Assembly (NCBI RefSeq): GCF_008297975.1
Contig: NZ_VLNY01000003.1
Location: 434,001 to 498,000 of the forward strand
From: Antrihabitans cavernicola
GTDB lineage: Bacteria; Actinomycetota; Actinomycetes; Mycobacteriales; Mycobacteriaceae
Direction of reading: 5' to 3'
Length of the DNA stretch: 64,000 nucleotides
Part shown: one piece after another, positions 11,979 through 27,074 of the stretch
How the letters are laid out: every line of letters starts with the position of its first letter
How positions within the stretch are numbered: position 1 is the first letter of the stretch
The notes under the pieces: generated by a model
Databases searched by the model: none
Seen by the model: only the letters and a program-made list of their open reading frames with translations
What the model was told of the DNA's origin: nothing
Made by a program: the position numbers and the translations under genes

Positions 11979-12745
11979 AGCCCACCGGTGGAGAGAAGGC
12001 CGCCGTCCACCCGCACGGTTTCGCCGGTGATCCACGATGCGGCATCGGAGACGAGGAACCCGACCAGCGACGCGACGTCCTCGGGCGAGCCGAGCCGCTT
12101 CATCGGGTAGGGCGCAGCCGCGGCCTCTTCGCCTGCGGCGACGAGGGCGGCAGCGAACTTGGTCTTCACGACAGCGGGTGCAACGGCGTTGACCCGAATG
12201 TTCGGGCCGAGCTGCCATGCCAGTTCCTCGGTGAGTCGAATAAGTGCCGCCTTGGACGCGCCGTAGGCAGCGATCAGTCCGGTGGAGCGGATGCCCGCAA
12301 CGCTTGCAAGGTTGACCACAGCGCCGCCGTGTTCGCCCATCCAGGCCCGGTGCGCCTGCTGCAGGTAACCGAGTGCGGCGACCACGTTGACGTCGAAAAT
12401 CTTGCGAACGGCGTCCAGGTCGGCGTCCATCAACGAGCCGTACACGGGGTTGATGCCGGTGTTGTTGACGAGAATGTCGAGCGACCCGAGTTCGCTGACT
12501 GCGAGATCGACAGCCTCCGCGCGCGACCCTGCGTCGCCGGAGTTGCCTGCGAGCGTCACCACCTTGCCGTCGTGGCCCAAGGCGGACAGTTCTGTCGCCG
12601 CTTCCTCCAGTGGCTCGGGCTTGCGCGCTGTGATCAGCACGTTCGCTCCGCGCGAGAGCAGTTCGGCGGCGATCGCCTTGCCGATGCCACGGCTGGCTCC
12701 CGTGATCAGCGCACTTTTGCCTGAAAGATCCTTCACATCACCCAT
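11975..12745 (-). CDS. SDR oxidoreductase, FabG-like
   Basis: A 256-residue classical short-chain dehydrogenase. The cofactor motif TGASRGIG is at about residues 16-23, the NNTGINPV segment replaces NNAG, the catalytic serine lies in NLASVAGIR, and YGASKAAL holds Tyr and Lys. The ending SWITGETVRVDGG is typical of FabG-like and 3-oxoacyl reductases. The Arg after TGAS and the ARKPE segment suggest NADPH. It is first in the overlapping chain with lycopene cyclase and ku. The substrate cannot be told from sequence. Confidence 0.9.
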   Translation of the reverse strand: MGDVKDLSGKSALITGASRGIGKAIAAELLSRGANVLITARKPEPLEEAATELSALGHDGKVVTLAGNSGDAGSRAEAVDLAVSELGSLDILVNNTGINPVYGSLMDADLDAVRKIFDVNVVAALGYLQQAHRAWMGEHGGAVVNLASVAGIRSTGLIAAYGASKAALIRLTEELAWQLGPNIRVNAVAPAVVKTKFAAALVAAGEEAAAAPYPMKRLGSPEDVASLVGFLVSDAASWITGETVRVDGGLLSTGGL

Positions 12746-12841
12746 GACTCGAACGTTAGCGGAGTCACCGGCGAGATGGTCGAGCGCGGTGGCGTTCGCG
12801 GTTAAACTGGGAAGTTCTTTGTGCCACGATCAGCATGGAGA

Positions 12842-12868
12842 CATCCGTGTTCCGACGAACGTCGGATG
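12842..12868 (+). promoter_or_regulatory. Leader hairpin before the ABC-F gene
   Basis: The transcript here can fold into an 11-bp stem (arms 12842-12852 and 12857-12868, one bulged C, loop CGAC, two G-U pairs). It ends 23 nt before the GTG start and just ahead of the AAGGGAG ribosome site. Attenuation leaders are common before ABC-F resistance genes, so an induction role is a reasonable guess. No clear leader peptide is seen; an upstream ATG at 12835 is in frame with the gene. Confidence 0.45.
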
Positions 12869-12891
12869 CCAGCCGCTGTAAGGGAGATGCC

Positions 12892-14523
<1,632 letters not shown>

Positions 14524-14607
14524 CGGATCGTTAGCTTCGCGTTGTTGATCTATCCCGAAGTCGGTGTCTAGCCTGGAAATACGCTGGTCTGCTGACTGGA
14601 GGAAGCC

Positions 14608-14829
14608 GTGGGCGATGATGCTGGTCTTCCCAAGGGTGCGCGTGTCACGGGCAAGTCGCGTGATCGTTTGCAGTCTCAGTTGAAGAAGCAATACGAGGCC
14701 GGTGCGAGCATTCGATCTCTTGCGAAGACGACTGGACGTTCGTACGGATTCGTGCACAACGTCCTCGTCGAATCCGACGTGGTACTGCGCGGTCGCGGGG
14801 GAGCGAACCGACGTAAGCCGGGTGTCTGA
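14608..14829 (+). CDS. Small helix-turn-helix protein (Rv1473A-like)
   Basis: A 73-residue basic protein with a single HTH: LKKQYEAGASIRSLAKTTGR followed by SYGFVHNVLVESDVVLRGRG. The motif resembles resolvase- or Fis-type helix pairs and the conserved actinobacterial protein Rv1473A, which also follows the ABC-F gene. It starts with GTG behind GGAGGAAG. It probably binds DNA, but its target is unknown. It ends 4 nt from the convergent cupin gene. Confidence 0.85.
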   Translation: MGDDAGLPKGARVTGKSRDRLQSQLKKQYEAGASIRSLAKTTGRSYGFVHNVLVESDVVLRGRGGANRRKPGV

Positions 14830-14833
14830 CGCG

Positions 14834-15334
14834 TCAGCGCCGCCCCGCCTCCCGCTCTGCCCACCAGTTCGGGGCGCCGACGAAGTGGTTGTCGAAGCGA
14901 TCCTGTGAGGCCATCAGATCGTCGGCCGTTGCCTCGCCGTCGCGGATTCGGCCGAGCAGTCGGAAGTAGTCGAATCGTTCGACACCCGGCGTGAGCGCAA
15001 TCAGTACCCGGGCCGGAGCGCCGGGAGCAGCACCGAACGCGTGGATCATCCGCTTGGGAACCACCAACGACCCGCCCGCGCCCACCGTCATGATCTTGTC
15101 GTCGGCCAACACCTGCAATTCGCCGTCGATCACGTAGAAAAGTTCGGACGATCTGGTGTGGAAGTGCGGCGACGCGCCATCGACGCCTGCTGCCATGCGG
15201 ACCTCGAGCGAACTCACCGCGCCGCCGGTAGCGGAGGCGTCGGTGAGCAATCGAATCGACGAACTATCGTCCCCGAGAACTTCGGCTTCCTCGGGGAGAA
15301 CGATCGCTGCGGGTGCGCTGATGTCAGTAGTCAT
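14834..15334 (-). CDS. Cupin-domain protein
   Basis: A 166-residue protein with one cupin barrel. Metal ligands are visible in SPHFHTRSSELFYVIDGELQV (His, His, Glu) and in the second motif around PKRMIHAFG. A helical C-terminal tail follows (RIRDGEATADDLMASQDRFD). Cupins of this size are small-molecule dioxygenases, isomerases or binding proteins; the substrate is not evident. It diverges from a MarR gene 72 nt away and is probably its target. Confidence 0.85.
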   Translation of the reverse strand: MTTDISAPAAIVLPEEAEVLGDDSSSIRLLTDASATGGAVSSLEVRMAAGVDGASPHFHTRSSELFYVIDGELQVLADDKIMTVGAGGSLVVPKRMIHAFGAAPGAPARVLIALTPGVERFDYFRLLGRIRDGEATADDLMASQDRFDNHFVGAPNWWAEREAGRR

Positions 15335-15361
15335 TGGAGGCTCCTAGGTAATTCGACCCAA

Positions 15362-15383
15362 TATAATTCACCACCGAACTATA
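15362..15383. promoter_or_regulatory. Putative MarR operator
   Basis: An imperfect inverted repeat, TATAATTC then 6 bp then GAACTATA (7 of 8 pairs match), lies midway in the 72-bp gap between the divergent cupin and MarR genes. Wider half-sites TAATTCG (15349-15355) and CGAACTA (15390-15396) flank it. MarR proteins usually bind such sites to control both directions. Confidence 0.5.
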
Positions 15384-15406
15384 ACTCGACGAACTACGCT
15401 GTGTCC

Positions 15407-15925
15407 ATGACTGAAAACGATCGCGTCGAAACTGTGGTCGCGCAGTGGCAGCGCGAACGACCCGATCTGCAGACCGAGGCTATGGCGCTCTTCGGGCGGC
15501 TCGGCCGACTGGCGCTCCTCGCCGAGGAGGCGATCAATTCGACGTTCGTGCGAAACGGTCTGCAGCGCGGCGAGTTCGATGTCCTTGCGGCACTGCGCCG
15601 TTCGGGGGCGCCCTACGAATTGAATCCGTCCGTGCTCGCCGAGCAGTTGATGCTGTCGCGCGCAGGCATGACGGGGCGACTCGATCGCCTGGAGTCGGCC
15701 GGCCTTGTGCAACGGATTGCGGATGCCGGCGATCGTCGAAGCATCCGCGTCGTGCTGACGGACGACGGCAAGACGTTGATCGATCGCGTCGTTGCGGAGC
15801 ACGTCGACAACGAAGAGGGGTTGATCGAATCGCTGACCAAGCACGATCGAGCCGAACTCGATCGGCTCGTGCGCAAACTTTCTGCGGCGATGGGCAGACG
15901 CGAGCGCCCCGGCGGCGCCTCCTGA
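15407..15925 (+). CDS. MarR-family transcriptional regulator
   Basis: 172 residues with the MarR winged helix: an alpha-helical lead (MALFGRLGRLALLAEEAIN), then LQRGEFDVLAALRRSG, the recognition region LNPSVLAEQLMLSRAGMTGRLDRLESAGLV and the wing DAGDRRSIRVVLTDDG. The ATG at 15407 is chosen because the open frame upstream is the shadow of the cupin gene. It likely represses itself and the cupin gene in response to a small aromatic or oxidising ligand; that ligand is unknown. Confidence 0.93.
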   Translation: MTENDRVETVVAQWQRERPDLQTEAMALFGRLGRLALLAEEAINSTFVRNGLQRGEFDVLAALRRSGAPYELNPSVLAEQLMLSRAGMTGRLDRLESAGLVQRIADAGDRRSIRVVLTDDGKTLIDRVVAEHVDNEEGLIESLTKHDRAELDRLVRKLSAAMGRRERPGGAS

Positions 15926-16007
15926 TTTCGCGCATCGAATCTATACTGGCGCAGTAAGTTTCGCGCTCGGATACAAATTCGGTGCGCAGAATTGGATTGC
16001 GCTCTCG

Positions 16008-16574
16008 TTAATGTTGGCGGCGGACCGAGGCCTCGACGAGATCGAGCACGGCCGAAAGATTGTCGCTGGTGTGCCCGGACGCAATGCGGGCGATGAGGCC
16101 GTCGAGGACCAGATCCAAGTAGCCGAGCAGCACATCGGTGGGCACGTCGTCGCGTAGCCGACCGGCGGCCTTCTGCCGCTCCAGTCGTTGCACGGTTGCT
16201 TCGGTGAGTTCAGCAGATCGCTGCGACCAGCCGTTGCGGAACTCGGCGTCGGTGCGGAGTCGGCGAGCGATCTCCAAACGTGTTCCGAGCCAATCGAATT
16301 GCTCGGGATGGGCGAGCATGTCGCGCATGACCTGAACCAGGCCCTGCTCGGCCGCGACATCGGCCATGCGGCTGGCATCTTCGTGCGCCAGCGCGAGGAA
16401 CAACGCATCCTTGTCGCGAAAGTGGTGGAAGATCGCGCCGCGGGAGAGCCCGGTGGCTTCTTCAAGTCGGCGAACGGTCGCGCCGTCGTACCCGTGCGCA
16501 GCAAAGCAACTCCGCGCGCCATCGAGAATCTGGCTACGCCGAGCGGCGAGATGATCCTCGCTGACTTTGGGCAC
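16008..16574 (-). CDS. acnR: AcnR, TetR-family repressor of aconitase
   Basis: The 188-residue TetR protein lies directly downstream of acn in the same direction, as in Corynebacterium and Mycobacterium (Rv1474c). The HTH is in RSQILDGARSCFAAHGYDGATVRRLEEATGLSRGAIFHHFRDKDALF. The GTG at 16574 follows a GGAGG site and gives the length I recall for C. glutamicum AcnR. In that species AcnR binds within the acn promoter and limits aconitase. A consensus AcnR box is present upstream of acn in this window, which supports the name. Confidence 0.92.
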   Translation of the reverse strand: MPKVSEDHLAARRSQILDGARSCFAAHGYDGATVRRLEEATGLSRGAIFHHFRDKDALFLALAHEDASRMADVAAEQGLVQVMRDMLAHPEQFDWLGTRLEIARRLRTDAEFRNGWSQRSAELTEATVQRLERQKAAGRLRDDVPTDVLLGYLDLVLDGLIARIASGHTSDNLSAVLDLVEASVRRQH

Positions 16575-16631
16575 GCTGCCTCCTTCGTCGTCACCCGCAA
16601 GAGCACGGGTGCGAACACACACGGGTGGGCG

Positions 16632-20566
<3,935 letters not shown>

Positions 20567-22135
20567 GTGAGGCGAAGGTCGAGCAGTAGCGACTTGTCGC
20601 GCACGAGAAACGCGCGCCACACATCCCGAACTCGAGCGTCCGTGACCCGCGCGCTGATCGGATTCGGATTGGCGATTGCGCTCAGCGCAGCGATGCCGGG
20701 TCAGAGTGCGGCCGTGCCGCCACCCCCGCCCAACCCGAGCGATGGCGATATCTCGCAAGCGAATTCGGCAGTGACAGCCCAGCTCGGTGCTGTCGGAGCG
20801 CTGATCAACCAGGTCGCTTCCGCCAACGATCAGCTCAGCAAGCTCGACGACGCAGTAGCGGTCAAGCGCGAAGACGTCAACAAAGCTCTTGTCGATCTGC
20901 AAAATGCGCGCAGCGCGGCGGACGTTGCAAATGCGGCGGTCACGGCAAGTAAGCAGGCACTGAGTTTCGCCACGACCGAAATCGACAAAGCGCAGAAGAA
21001 ATTCGACGGCTACGCGGCGAAGACCTACACCGATGGTGGCGCCGCATCGTCGATCGCGTCGTATCTCGGATCGTCTAATCCCGACGAAATTCTCGATCGT
21101 GCGCAGGCGCTCGAAATGTTGTCGCGCAGCCAGCAGGCCGTCCTCGATGGCTTGCAGCGGGCCCGCACCGAAGAGGCGAACAAAGATTCAGCTGCGCGAA
21201 AGTCGAAGCAGGATGCCGACGCAGCGGCTGCCGATGCCGAGTCGAAGAAAGGCGCGGCGGAACAGGCCATCGCCACCGCTCAGGCCGCGCTGCAACAGGA
21301 AGCGTCACGCAAGACTCAGATAGAGGCGCAGCGTGACTCCGCCCAGTCTCAGCTCGATGCCGCCCGCACCAACGTGGCCGGACTGCAGGGTCAGCGCGAA
21401 GCGTTCATCGGTTGGGACAACCAGAAGCAGGCCGAGGACGCAGCTCTCGCCGCAGCGGCCGACGTCGCCAAGCAGATCGCGATGCAGGCGATCCAGCGGG
21501 TCGCCGCGAACCAGGCAGCGAAGGATCGCGCGGCCGAACTGGCGGCCGGTCAGCGTCCGCACACGCAGGTCGAGGACGACAACAGCACCGACCAGTCGTC
21601 GGACAACGATTCCAGCGACGGTGATTCCACCGACGGCGATTCCAGCGACAGCACCGACGATTCCGGTACGAGCTCCAAGACCACCAAGTCGTCGCAGCCG
21701 ACCATGACGGGCAGCGCGGCGATCGAGACCGTGATCGATCGCGGCATGTCGCAGCTCGGTGTCACCTACGCATGGGGTGGCGGCGACGAGAACGGTCCGA
21801 CGCTCGGTATCCGAGACGGTGGCGTCGCCGACAGCTACGGCGACTATCGGAAAGTCGGCTTCGACTGCTCGGGCCTGATGGTCTACGCATTCGCCGGTAT
21901 CGGAATTTCGCTTCCGCATTACAGCGGTTACCAGTACACAGCGGGCACGCAGATTCCGTCGTCGAAGATGAAACGCGGCGACATGATCTTCTACGGTGCC
22001 AACGGCAGTCAGCATGTCGCGCTGTATCTGGGCAACGATCAGATGCTCGAGGCGCCGGAATCCGGTTCGCACGTGAAGGTTTCGCCGGTTCGTGACGACG
22101 GCATGACGCCGTACGTGGTGCGGATGGTCTCCTGA
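20567..22135 (+). CDS. ripA: RipA-type NlpC/P60 peptidoglycan endopeptidase
   Basis: The 522-residue secreted protein has a signal peptide (GFGLAIALSAAMPGQSA), a long coiled coil rich in Ala, Gln and Lys (about residues 50-320), an Asp/Ser linker (about 335-385) and a C-terminal NlpC/P60 domain. The catalytic Cys is in GFDCSGLMVYAF and the His in SQHVALYLGN. RipA cuts the D-Glu/mDAP bond during septum splitting, and the coiled coil restrains it. GTG 20567 has AGGGAG at good spacing; GTG 20546 would add seven residues. A ripB paralogue, which follows in mycobacteria, is absent. MoxR comes next. Confidence 0.9.
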   Translation: MRRRSSSSDLSRTRNARHTSRTRASVTRALIGFGLAIALSAAMPGQSAAVPPPPPNPSDGDISQANSAVTAQLGAVGALINQVASANDQLSKLDDAVAVKREDVNKALVDLQNARSAADVANAAVTASKQALSFATTEIDKAQKKFDGYAAKTYTDGGAASSIASYLGSSNPDEILDRAQALEMLSRSQQAVLDGLQRARTEEANKDSAARKSKQDADAAAADAESKKGAAEQAIATAQAALQQEASRKTQIEAQRDSAQSQLDAARTNVAGLQGQREAFIGWDNQKQAEDAALAAAADVAKQIAMQAIQRVAANQAAKDRAAELAAGQRPHTQVEDDNSTDQSSDNDSSDGDSTDGDSSDSTDDSGTSSKTTKSSQPTMTGSAAIETVIDRGMSQLGVTYAWGGGDENGPTLGIRDGGVADSYGDYRKVGFDCSGLMVYAFAGIGISLPHYSGYQYTAGTQIPSSKMKRGDMIFYGANGSQHVALYLGNDQMLEAPESGSHVKVSPVRDDGMTPYVVRMVS

Positions 22136-22247
22136 CGGCAGACCGACTATCCGACGGCGGTGCCAGCGCGGATCGGGTACACCTGGAATAGTTGGATCGG
22201 TAGGCATATCGGGGCAGGACTTCGAAGGTGAAAGCGGTGGATTCTTG

Positions 22248-23402
22248 GTGACCTCATCTGACAGCGCGGGCTCTCGAGAGGCGGGGGCGAGTCTGGCACA
22301 GGACACGCAAACCCTCGAGAAAGCGATCTACGAGGTCAAGCGTGTGATCGTCGGCCAGGATCGCCTGGTGGAGCGACTGCTCGTCGGTGTGCTCGCCAGA
22401 GGGCACGTGTTGCTCGAAGGCGTCCCAGGTATCGCCAAGACGCTGGCGGTGGAAACATTCGCGACGGTGGTCGGTGGTTCGTTCTCGCGTGTCCAGTTCA
22501 CGCCCGACCTGGTGCCGACCGACCTGATCGGTACCCGCATCTACCGCCAGGGGCGCGAGGAATTCGATACCGAGCTGGGCCCCGTCGTCGCGAACTTCGT
22601 CCTCGCCGACGAGATCAACCGCGCGCCGGCCAAGGTGCAGTCGGCCCTGCTCGAGGTGATGGCCGAACGGCACGTCTCGATCGGTGGCAAGACCTACCCG
22701 ATGCCCGATCCGTTCCTGGTGATGGCGACGCAGAACCCGATCGAGAGCGAGGGTGTCTACCCGCTTCCCGAGGCGCAGCGCGACCGGTTCCTGTTCAAGG
22801 TTGTCGTCGACTATCCGTCGATCGAGGAAGAACGCGAGATCGTCTACCGGATGGGTGTCACACCCCCGGTCGCCAAGCGGATCCTCGACCCCGAGGAAGT
22901 GGTTCGCCTGCAGAAGGTGGCCAGCGGGGTGTTCGTCCACCATGCGCTTGTCGACTATGTGGTCCGCGTGATCGCAGCGACTCGCACGCCTGCCGAATTC
23001 GGTCTCAACGATGTTGCGGGCTGGATCGCGTACGGCGCATCCCCACGCGCCAGCCTCGGCATCATTGCTGCAGCTCGTGCGCTCGCGTTGATCCGCGGTC
23101 GCGATTACGTGGTTCCCCAGGACGTTCTGGAGATCATCCCGGACGTGCTGCGTCACCGCCTCGTGCTGTCCTACGACGCGCTTGCCGACGAAGTGTCGCC
23201 CGAAGACGTCATCACCCGTGTGTTGCAGACCGTCGGGTTGCCGCAGGTGGCCGCGCAGGCGGTTGCGCCGACGGCGCCGGTTCCGGCAGGGGCCGCCATG
23301 CCGGCAGCTCCGACAGGCGGGCAGGCTCCGCAAGCCGGTCCGGTTGCGAGCGGCGCGGTCTCGAGCGGGAACGCGCCGAACGGGAACAGCAAGCCGCAGT
23401 GA
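22248..23402 (+). CDS. moxR1: MoxR-family AAA+ ATPase
   Basis: 384 residues; Walker A GVPGIAKT (about 57-64), Walker B VLADEINRAP, sensor 1 ATQNPIESEGVYPLPEAQRDRF. MoxR proteins act as chaperones that load or activate VWA-domain partners, and such partners are encoded just downstream. The last 60 residues are a low-complexity Pro/Ala/Gly tail. Start GTG 22248; a TTG lies one codon earlier. The stop overlaps the next start as GTGA. Equivalent to Rv1479. Confidence 0.95.
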   Translation: MTSSDSAGSREAGASLAQDTQTLEKAIYEVKRVIVGQDRLVERLLVGVLARGHVLLEGVPGIAKTLAVETFATVVGGSFSRVQFTPDLVPTDLIGTRIYRQGREEFDTELGPVVANFVLADEINRAPAKVQSALLEVMAERHVSIGGKTYPMPDPFLVMATQNPIESEGVYPLPEAQRDRFLFKVVVDYPSIEEEREIVYRMGVTPPVAKRILDPEEVVRLQKVASGVFVHHALVDYVVRVIAATRTPAEFGLNDVAGWIAYGASPRASLGIIAAARALALIRGRDYVVPQDVLEIIPDVLRHRLVLSYDALADEVSPEDVITRVLQTVGLPQVAAQAVAPTAPVPAGAAMPAAPTGGQAPQAGPVASGAVSSGNAPNGNSKPQ

Positions 23403-24346
23403 CGGCACCGAACCCGCCGTCCTTCCAGTCGGGTGAGCTCTCGGATCCGAGGCTTGCCGCTGCACTGCGCACGCTCGAGCTGACGGTTCGCCGCCGCCTG
23501 GACGGTGTCTTGCACGGCGACCACATGGGTCTGATCCCCGGTCCCGGCTCCGAGCCGGGTGACGCCCGGATGTATCAGCCAGGCGACGACGTTCGCCAGA
23601 TGGACTGGTCGGTCACCGCTCGCACCACCCATCCGCACGTGCGGCAGACCGTCGCCGACCGCGAGCTGGAAACCTGGGTGGTCGCCGACCTGTCGTCGAG
23701 CCTGGATTTCGGCACCACGGGGTGTGAGAAGCGTGATCTGGTAGTTGCCGCCACGGCGGCGATCGCCCATCTGACCAGCGGCGGCGGCAACCGGATCGGT
23801 GCTGTCGTCGCGACCGGCGCGGACACGGTGCGCATCCCGGCCCGTAGCGGTCGCACGCATGCCCAAACGATGCTTCGCGAGATCGCGACCACGCCGCGAG
23901 CACCCGACGGCGTACGCGGTGATCTGAAGGGTGGCATCGAGTCGTTGCGGCGGCCGCAGCGCAAGCGCGGTCTCGCGGTCATCATCAGCGACTTCCTCGG
24001 CCCGATCGATTGGCAGCGTTCGTTGCGTGCGATCTCCGCGCGCCACGACCTACTTGCCGTCGAGGTGCTCGATCCGCGCGATCTGGAATTGCCGGATGTG
24101 GGAGACGTTGTTCTGCACGACCCCGAGACCGGACGTACCCGCGAGTTCTCCGTGAGCCCGGAGCTTCGGGCCGATTTCGCGGCCGCGGCGCAGCAGCATC
24201 GTGATCAGGTGGAACAAACTCTGCGCGGATGCGGTGCACCGGTGCTTACGTTGCGCACCGACCGCGACTGGATCACCGACGTCGTCCGTTTCGTGTCCAC
24301 CCGGCGCCACAGCTTCGGCGCCCCGGTGAAGGTGCCCCGCCAGTGA
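23399..24346 (+). CDS. DUF58 protein (Rv1480-like)
   Basis: 315 residues. The family signature is RMYQPGDDVRQMDWSVTART (here from about residue 59), followed by a degenerate VWA-like fold with DLSSSLDFGTTGCEKRD in place of a classic MIDAS. DUF58 proteins accompany MoxR ATPases in nearly all genomes and are thought to be their substrates or adaptors in envelope stress or wall functions. It is translationally coupled to moxR and ends in GTGA that starts a tiny bridge ORF. Confidence 0.92.
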   Translation: MTAPNPPSFQSGELSDPRLAAALRTLELTVRRRLDGVLHGDHMGLIPGPGSEPGDARMYQPGDDVRQMDWSVTARTTHPHVRQTVADRELETWVVADLSSSLDFGTTGCEKRDLVVAATAAIAHLTSGGGNRIGAVVATGADTVRIPARSGRTHAQTMLREIATTPRAPDGVRGDLKGGIESLRRPQRKRGLAVIISDFLGPIDWQRSLRAISARHDLLAVEVLDPRDLELPDVGDVVLHDPETGRTREFSVSPELRADFAAAAQQHRDQVEQTLRGCGAPVLTLRTDRDWITDVVRFVSTRRHSFGAPVKVPRQ

Positions 24347-24408
24347 CTGTTCTTGTCGACTCGATGCTCCGCTCCGCTGATATGCGCGGGGAGGGCCCCA
24401 TCTCATGA
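24343..24408 (+). CDS. 21-codon bridge ORF
   Basis: A GTG overlapping the DUF58 stop (GTGA) opens a frame of 21 codons that ends in a TGA overlapping the ATG of the VWA gene (ATGA). The frame thus links both neighbours by 4-nt overlaps. It includes its own internal ATGs, and a GGGGAGG ribosome site for the VWA gene lies inside it at about 24388. It could relay ribosomes by termination-reinitiation; a function for the peptide itself is not implied. The layout is seen, expression is inferred. Confidence 0.45.
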   Translation: MTVLVDSMLRSADMRGEGPIS

Positions 24409-25400
24409 GTCTTTCGCAATTTTCCGCACCGATTTGGCTGATCTTCCTGGTCGTCGTTGCGGCGCTCCTCGTCGCGTATCTGATCGCCCAGCGGTCCAAG
24501 CACAAGCACATGATGCGGTTCGCGAACATGGAACTGCTGGAGCGGGTCGCCCCCGCGCGGCCCGGTCGATGGCGTCACGCGCCAATCGCGTTGCTGCTGG
24601 TCGGCCTACTGCTGTTCACCGTCGCTCTTGCCGGCCCCACCAAGGACAAGCGGATACCGCGCAACCGCGCGACCGTCATGCTGGTCATCGACGTCTCGCT
24701 GTCGATGGAATCCACCGACGTGAAACCGAGCCGACTGGTGGCCGCACAGACAGCCGCAAAGTCGTTCGTCCAGGGGCTGACGCCGGGGATCAATCTCGGC
24801 TTGGTCGCCTTCGCGGGTACCGCATCGGTGTTGGTGTCACCGACCGCGAATCGTGACGAAACCAAGGCCGCGATCGATCAGCTCAAGCTCAGCGAACGGA
24901 CCGCCACCGGCGAGGGCATCTTCACGGCGCTGCAGTCCATCGAAACGCTCGGTGCTGTGCTCGGCGGCGCGGACGAACCGCCGCCGGCGCGAATCGTGAT
25001 GATGTCCGACGGCAAACAGACCGTGCCGGAAAGTCCCGATGATCCACGCGGCGGCTACACGGCAGCGCGCGAGGCTAAGGCCAAAGGCGTTCCCGTGTCG
25101 ACGATTTCGTTCGGCACCAAGTACGGAACCGTCGACATCCCGAACGAGGGCGGCGGCACCGATCGTGTCGACGTTCCGGTGGACGACCCGTCGTTGCGGG
25201 AGATCGCCAATCTGTCGGGCGGTAGTTTCTTCACCGCGACGAGCCTCGAGGAACTCAACAAGGTCTTCGACACCCTCGAAGAGCAGATCGGCTACGAGAC
25301 GACCCGCGGCGACGCAAGTCGGCCGTGGCTGATTCTCGGCGTCCTGGTGACCGCGGCCGGTCTGGTGACCGCACTGGTACTGCGCCAGCGCCTGCCCTGA
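24405..25400 (+). CDS. VWA-domain membrane protein (Rv1481-like)
   Basis: 331 residues: membrane helices at about 7-27 ([20 protein letters not shown]) and 58-75, a von Willebrand A domain, and a C-terminal helix [19 protein letters not shown]. The MIDAS is intact: DVSLSMES (DxSxS), the Thr in FAGTASV and the Asp in MMSDGKQT. It is the likely partner of MoxR and DUF58, forming a BatA-like membrane module. Its transcription unit may continue into fabG1 after 61 nt. Confidence 0.93.
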   Translation: MSLSQFSAPIWLIFLVVVAALLVAYLIAQRSKHKHMMRFANMELLERVAPARPGRWRHAPIALLLVGLLLFTVALAGPTKDKRIPRNRATVMLVIDVSLSMESTDVKPSRLVAAQTAAKSFVQGLTPGINLGLVAFAGTASVLVSPTANRDETKAAIDQLKLSERTATGEGIFTALQSIETLGAVLGGADEPPPARIVMMSDGKQTVPESPDDPRGGYTAAREAKAKGVPVSTISFGTKYGTVDIPNEGGGTDRVDVPVDDPSLREIANLSGGSFFTATSLEELNKVFDTLEEQIGYETTRGDASRPWLILGVLVTAAGLVTALVLRQRLP

Positions 25401-25440
25401 AATCGAACGACGAGCTGGACCCCTTCCCGTTGTCGGATAG

Positions 25441-26193
<753 letters not shown>

Positions 26194-26245
26194 CACTTTC
26201 GTCTATTCGATTCCATCGTTGTTCGACACTGGAGAAGAGTCACTT

Positions 26246-27073
26246 ATGAGCGGACTGCTCGAAGGAAAGACCGTCCTCATCACCGGCATCATCACCGATG
26301 CCTCCATCGCATTCCACGCCGCGGCCATGGCTCAGAACGAGGGCGCGCGGGTGATCATCACCGGCTTCGATCGGTTGCGACTGATCGACCGTATCGCCCA
26401 GCGGCTGCCCAAGGAGGTTCCGCCTGCCATCGAGCTCGACGCCACCAACGAGGAGCACCTGAGCACGCTCGCTGATCGCCTTCGTGAGATCGCACCGGAA
26501 GGTATCGACGGCGTCCTGCACTCCATCGCCTTCGCGCCGCGGACCCTGATGGGGCCCGGTTCGCTGCCGTTCCTCGACGGCCCCGGCCCCGACGCGGCGA
26601 AGGCATTCGAGATCTCGGCGTGGAGCTACGCGTCGCTTGCCCGCGCCGTGCTGCCGGTGATGAACGAGGGCGGCTCGATCGTCGGTATGGATTTCGATCC
26701 GCGTACCGCGATGCCGTTCTACAACTGGATGGGTGTCGCCAAGGCGGCTCTCGAGTCGGTCAACCGCTACGTGGCGCGCGAGGTGGGCGAGGCCAAGAAG
26801 GTTCGTTCCAACCTCATTGCGGCAGGACCGATCAAGACGCTTGCAGCCAAGGCCATCGCGGGCACCGCGACCGGTGATGCGGCAAAGATGAACCAGCTCA
26901 ACACCTATTGGGACGGCGCGAGCCCGATAGGCTGGGACACCGACGACCCGACGGTGGTCGCGAAATCGATCGTGTGTCTGCTCTCGGATTGGTTGCCCGC
27001 CACCACGGGTTCGATCATCTACGTAGACGGTGGGGCGAGCCACAACACGTGGTTCCCGGAGGACATGGCCTGA
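26246..27073 (+). CDS. inhA: InhA, NADH-dependent enoyl-ACP reductase
   Basis: 275 residues. It keeps the InhA hallmarks: [11 protein letters not shown] at the NADH site, HSIAF with the serine equivalent to M. tuberculosis S94, [23 protein letters not shown] with catalytic Tyr and Lys, and [17 protein letters not shown]. It reduces trans-2-enoyl-AcpM in FAS-II and is the isoniazid/ethionamide target family. The ATG at 26246 has GGAGAAGAG. The C-terminus differs from the mycobacterial one ([11 protein letters not shown]). hemH follows after one base. Confidence 0.96.
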   Translation: MSGLLEGKTVLITGIITDASIAFHAAAMAQNEGARVIITGFDRLRLIDRIAQRLPKEVPPAIELDATNEEHLSTLADRLREIAPEGIDGVLHSIAFAPRTLMGPGSLPFLDGPGPDAAKAFEISAWSYASLARAVLPVMNEGGSIVGMDFDPRTAMPFYNWMGVAKAALESVNRYVAREVGEAKKVRSNLIAAGPIKTLAAKAIAGTATGDAAKMNQLNTYWDGASPIGWDTDDPTVVAKSIVCLLSDWLPATTGSIIYVDGGASHNTWFPEDMA

Positions 27074-27074
27074 C

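Noticed and set aside
12771-12834. WhiB7-type promoter before the ABC-F gene
   Set aside because: A TAAACT at 12803 could be a -10, but there is no proper -35 and no AT-rich block upstream of it.
15944-15956. Palindrome TACTGGCGCAGTA between marR and acnR
   Set aside because: Short arms in a convergent gap; too weak to call an operator or a terminator.
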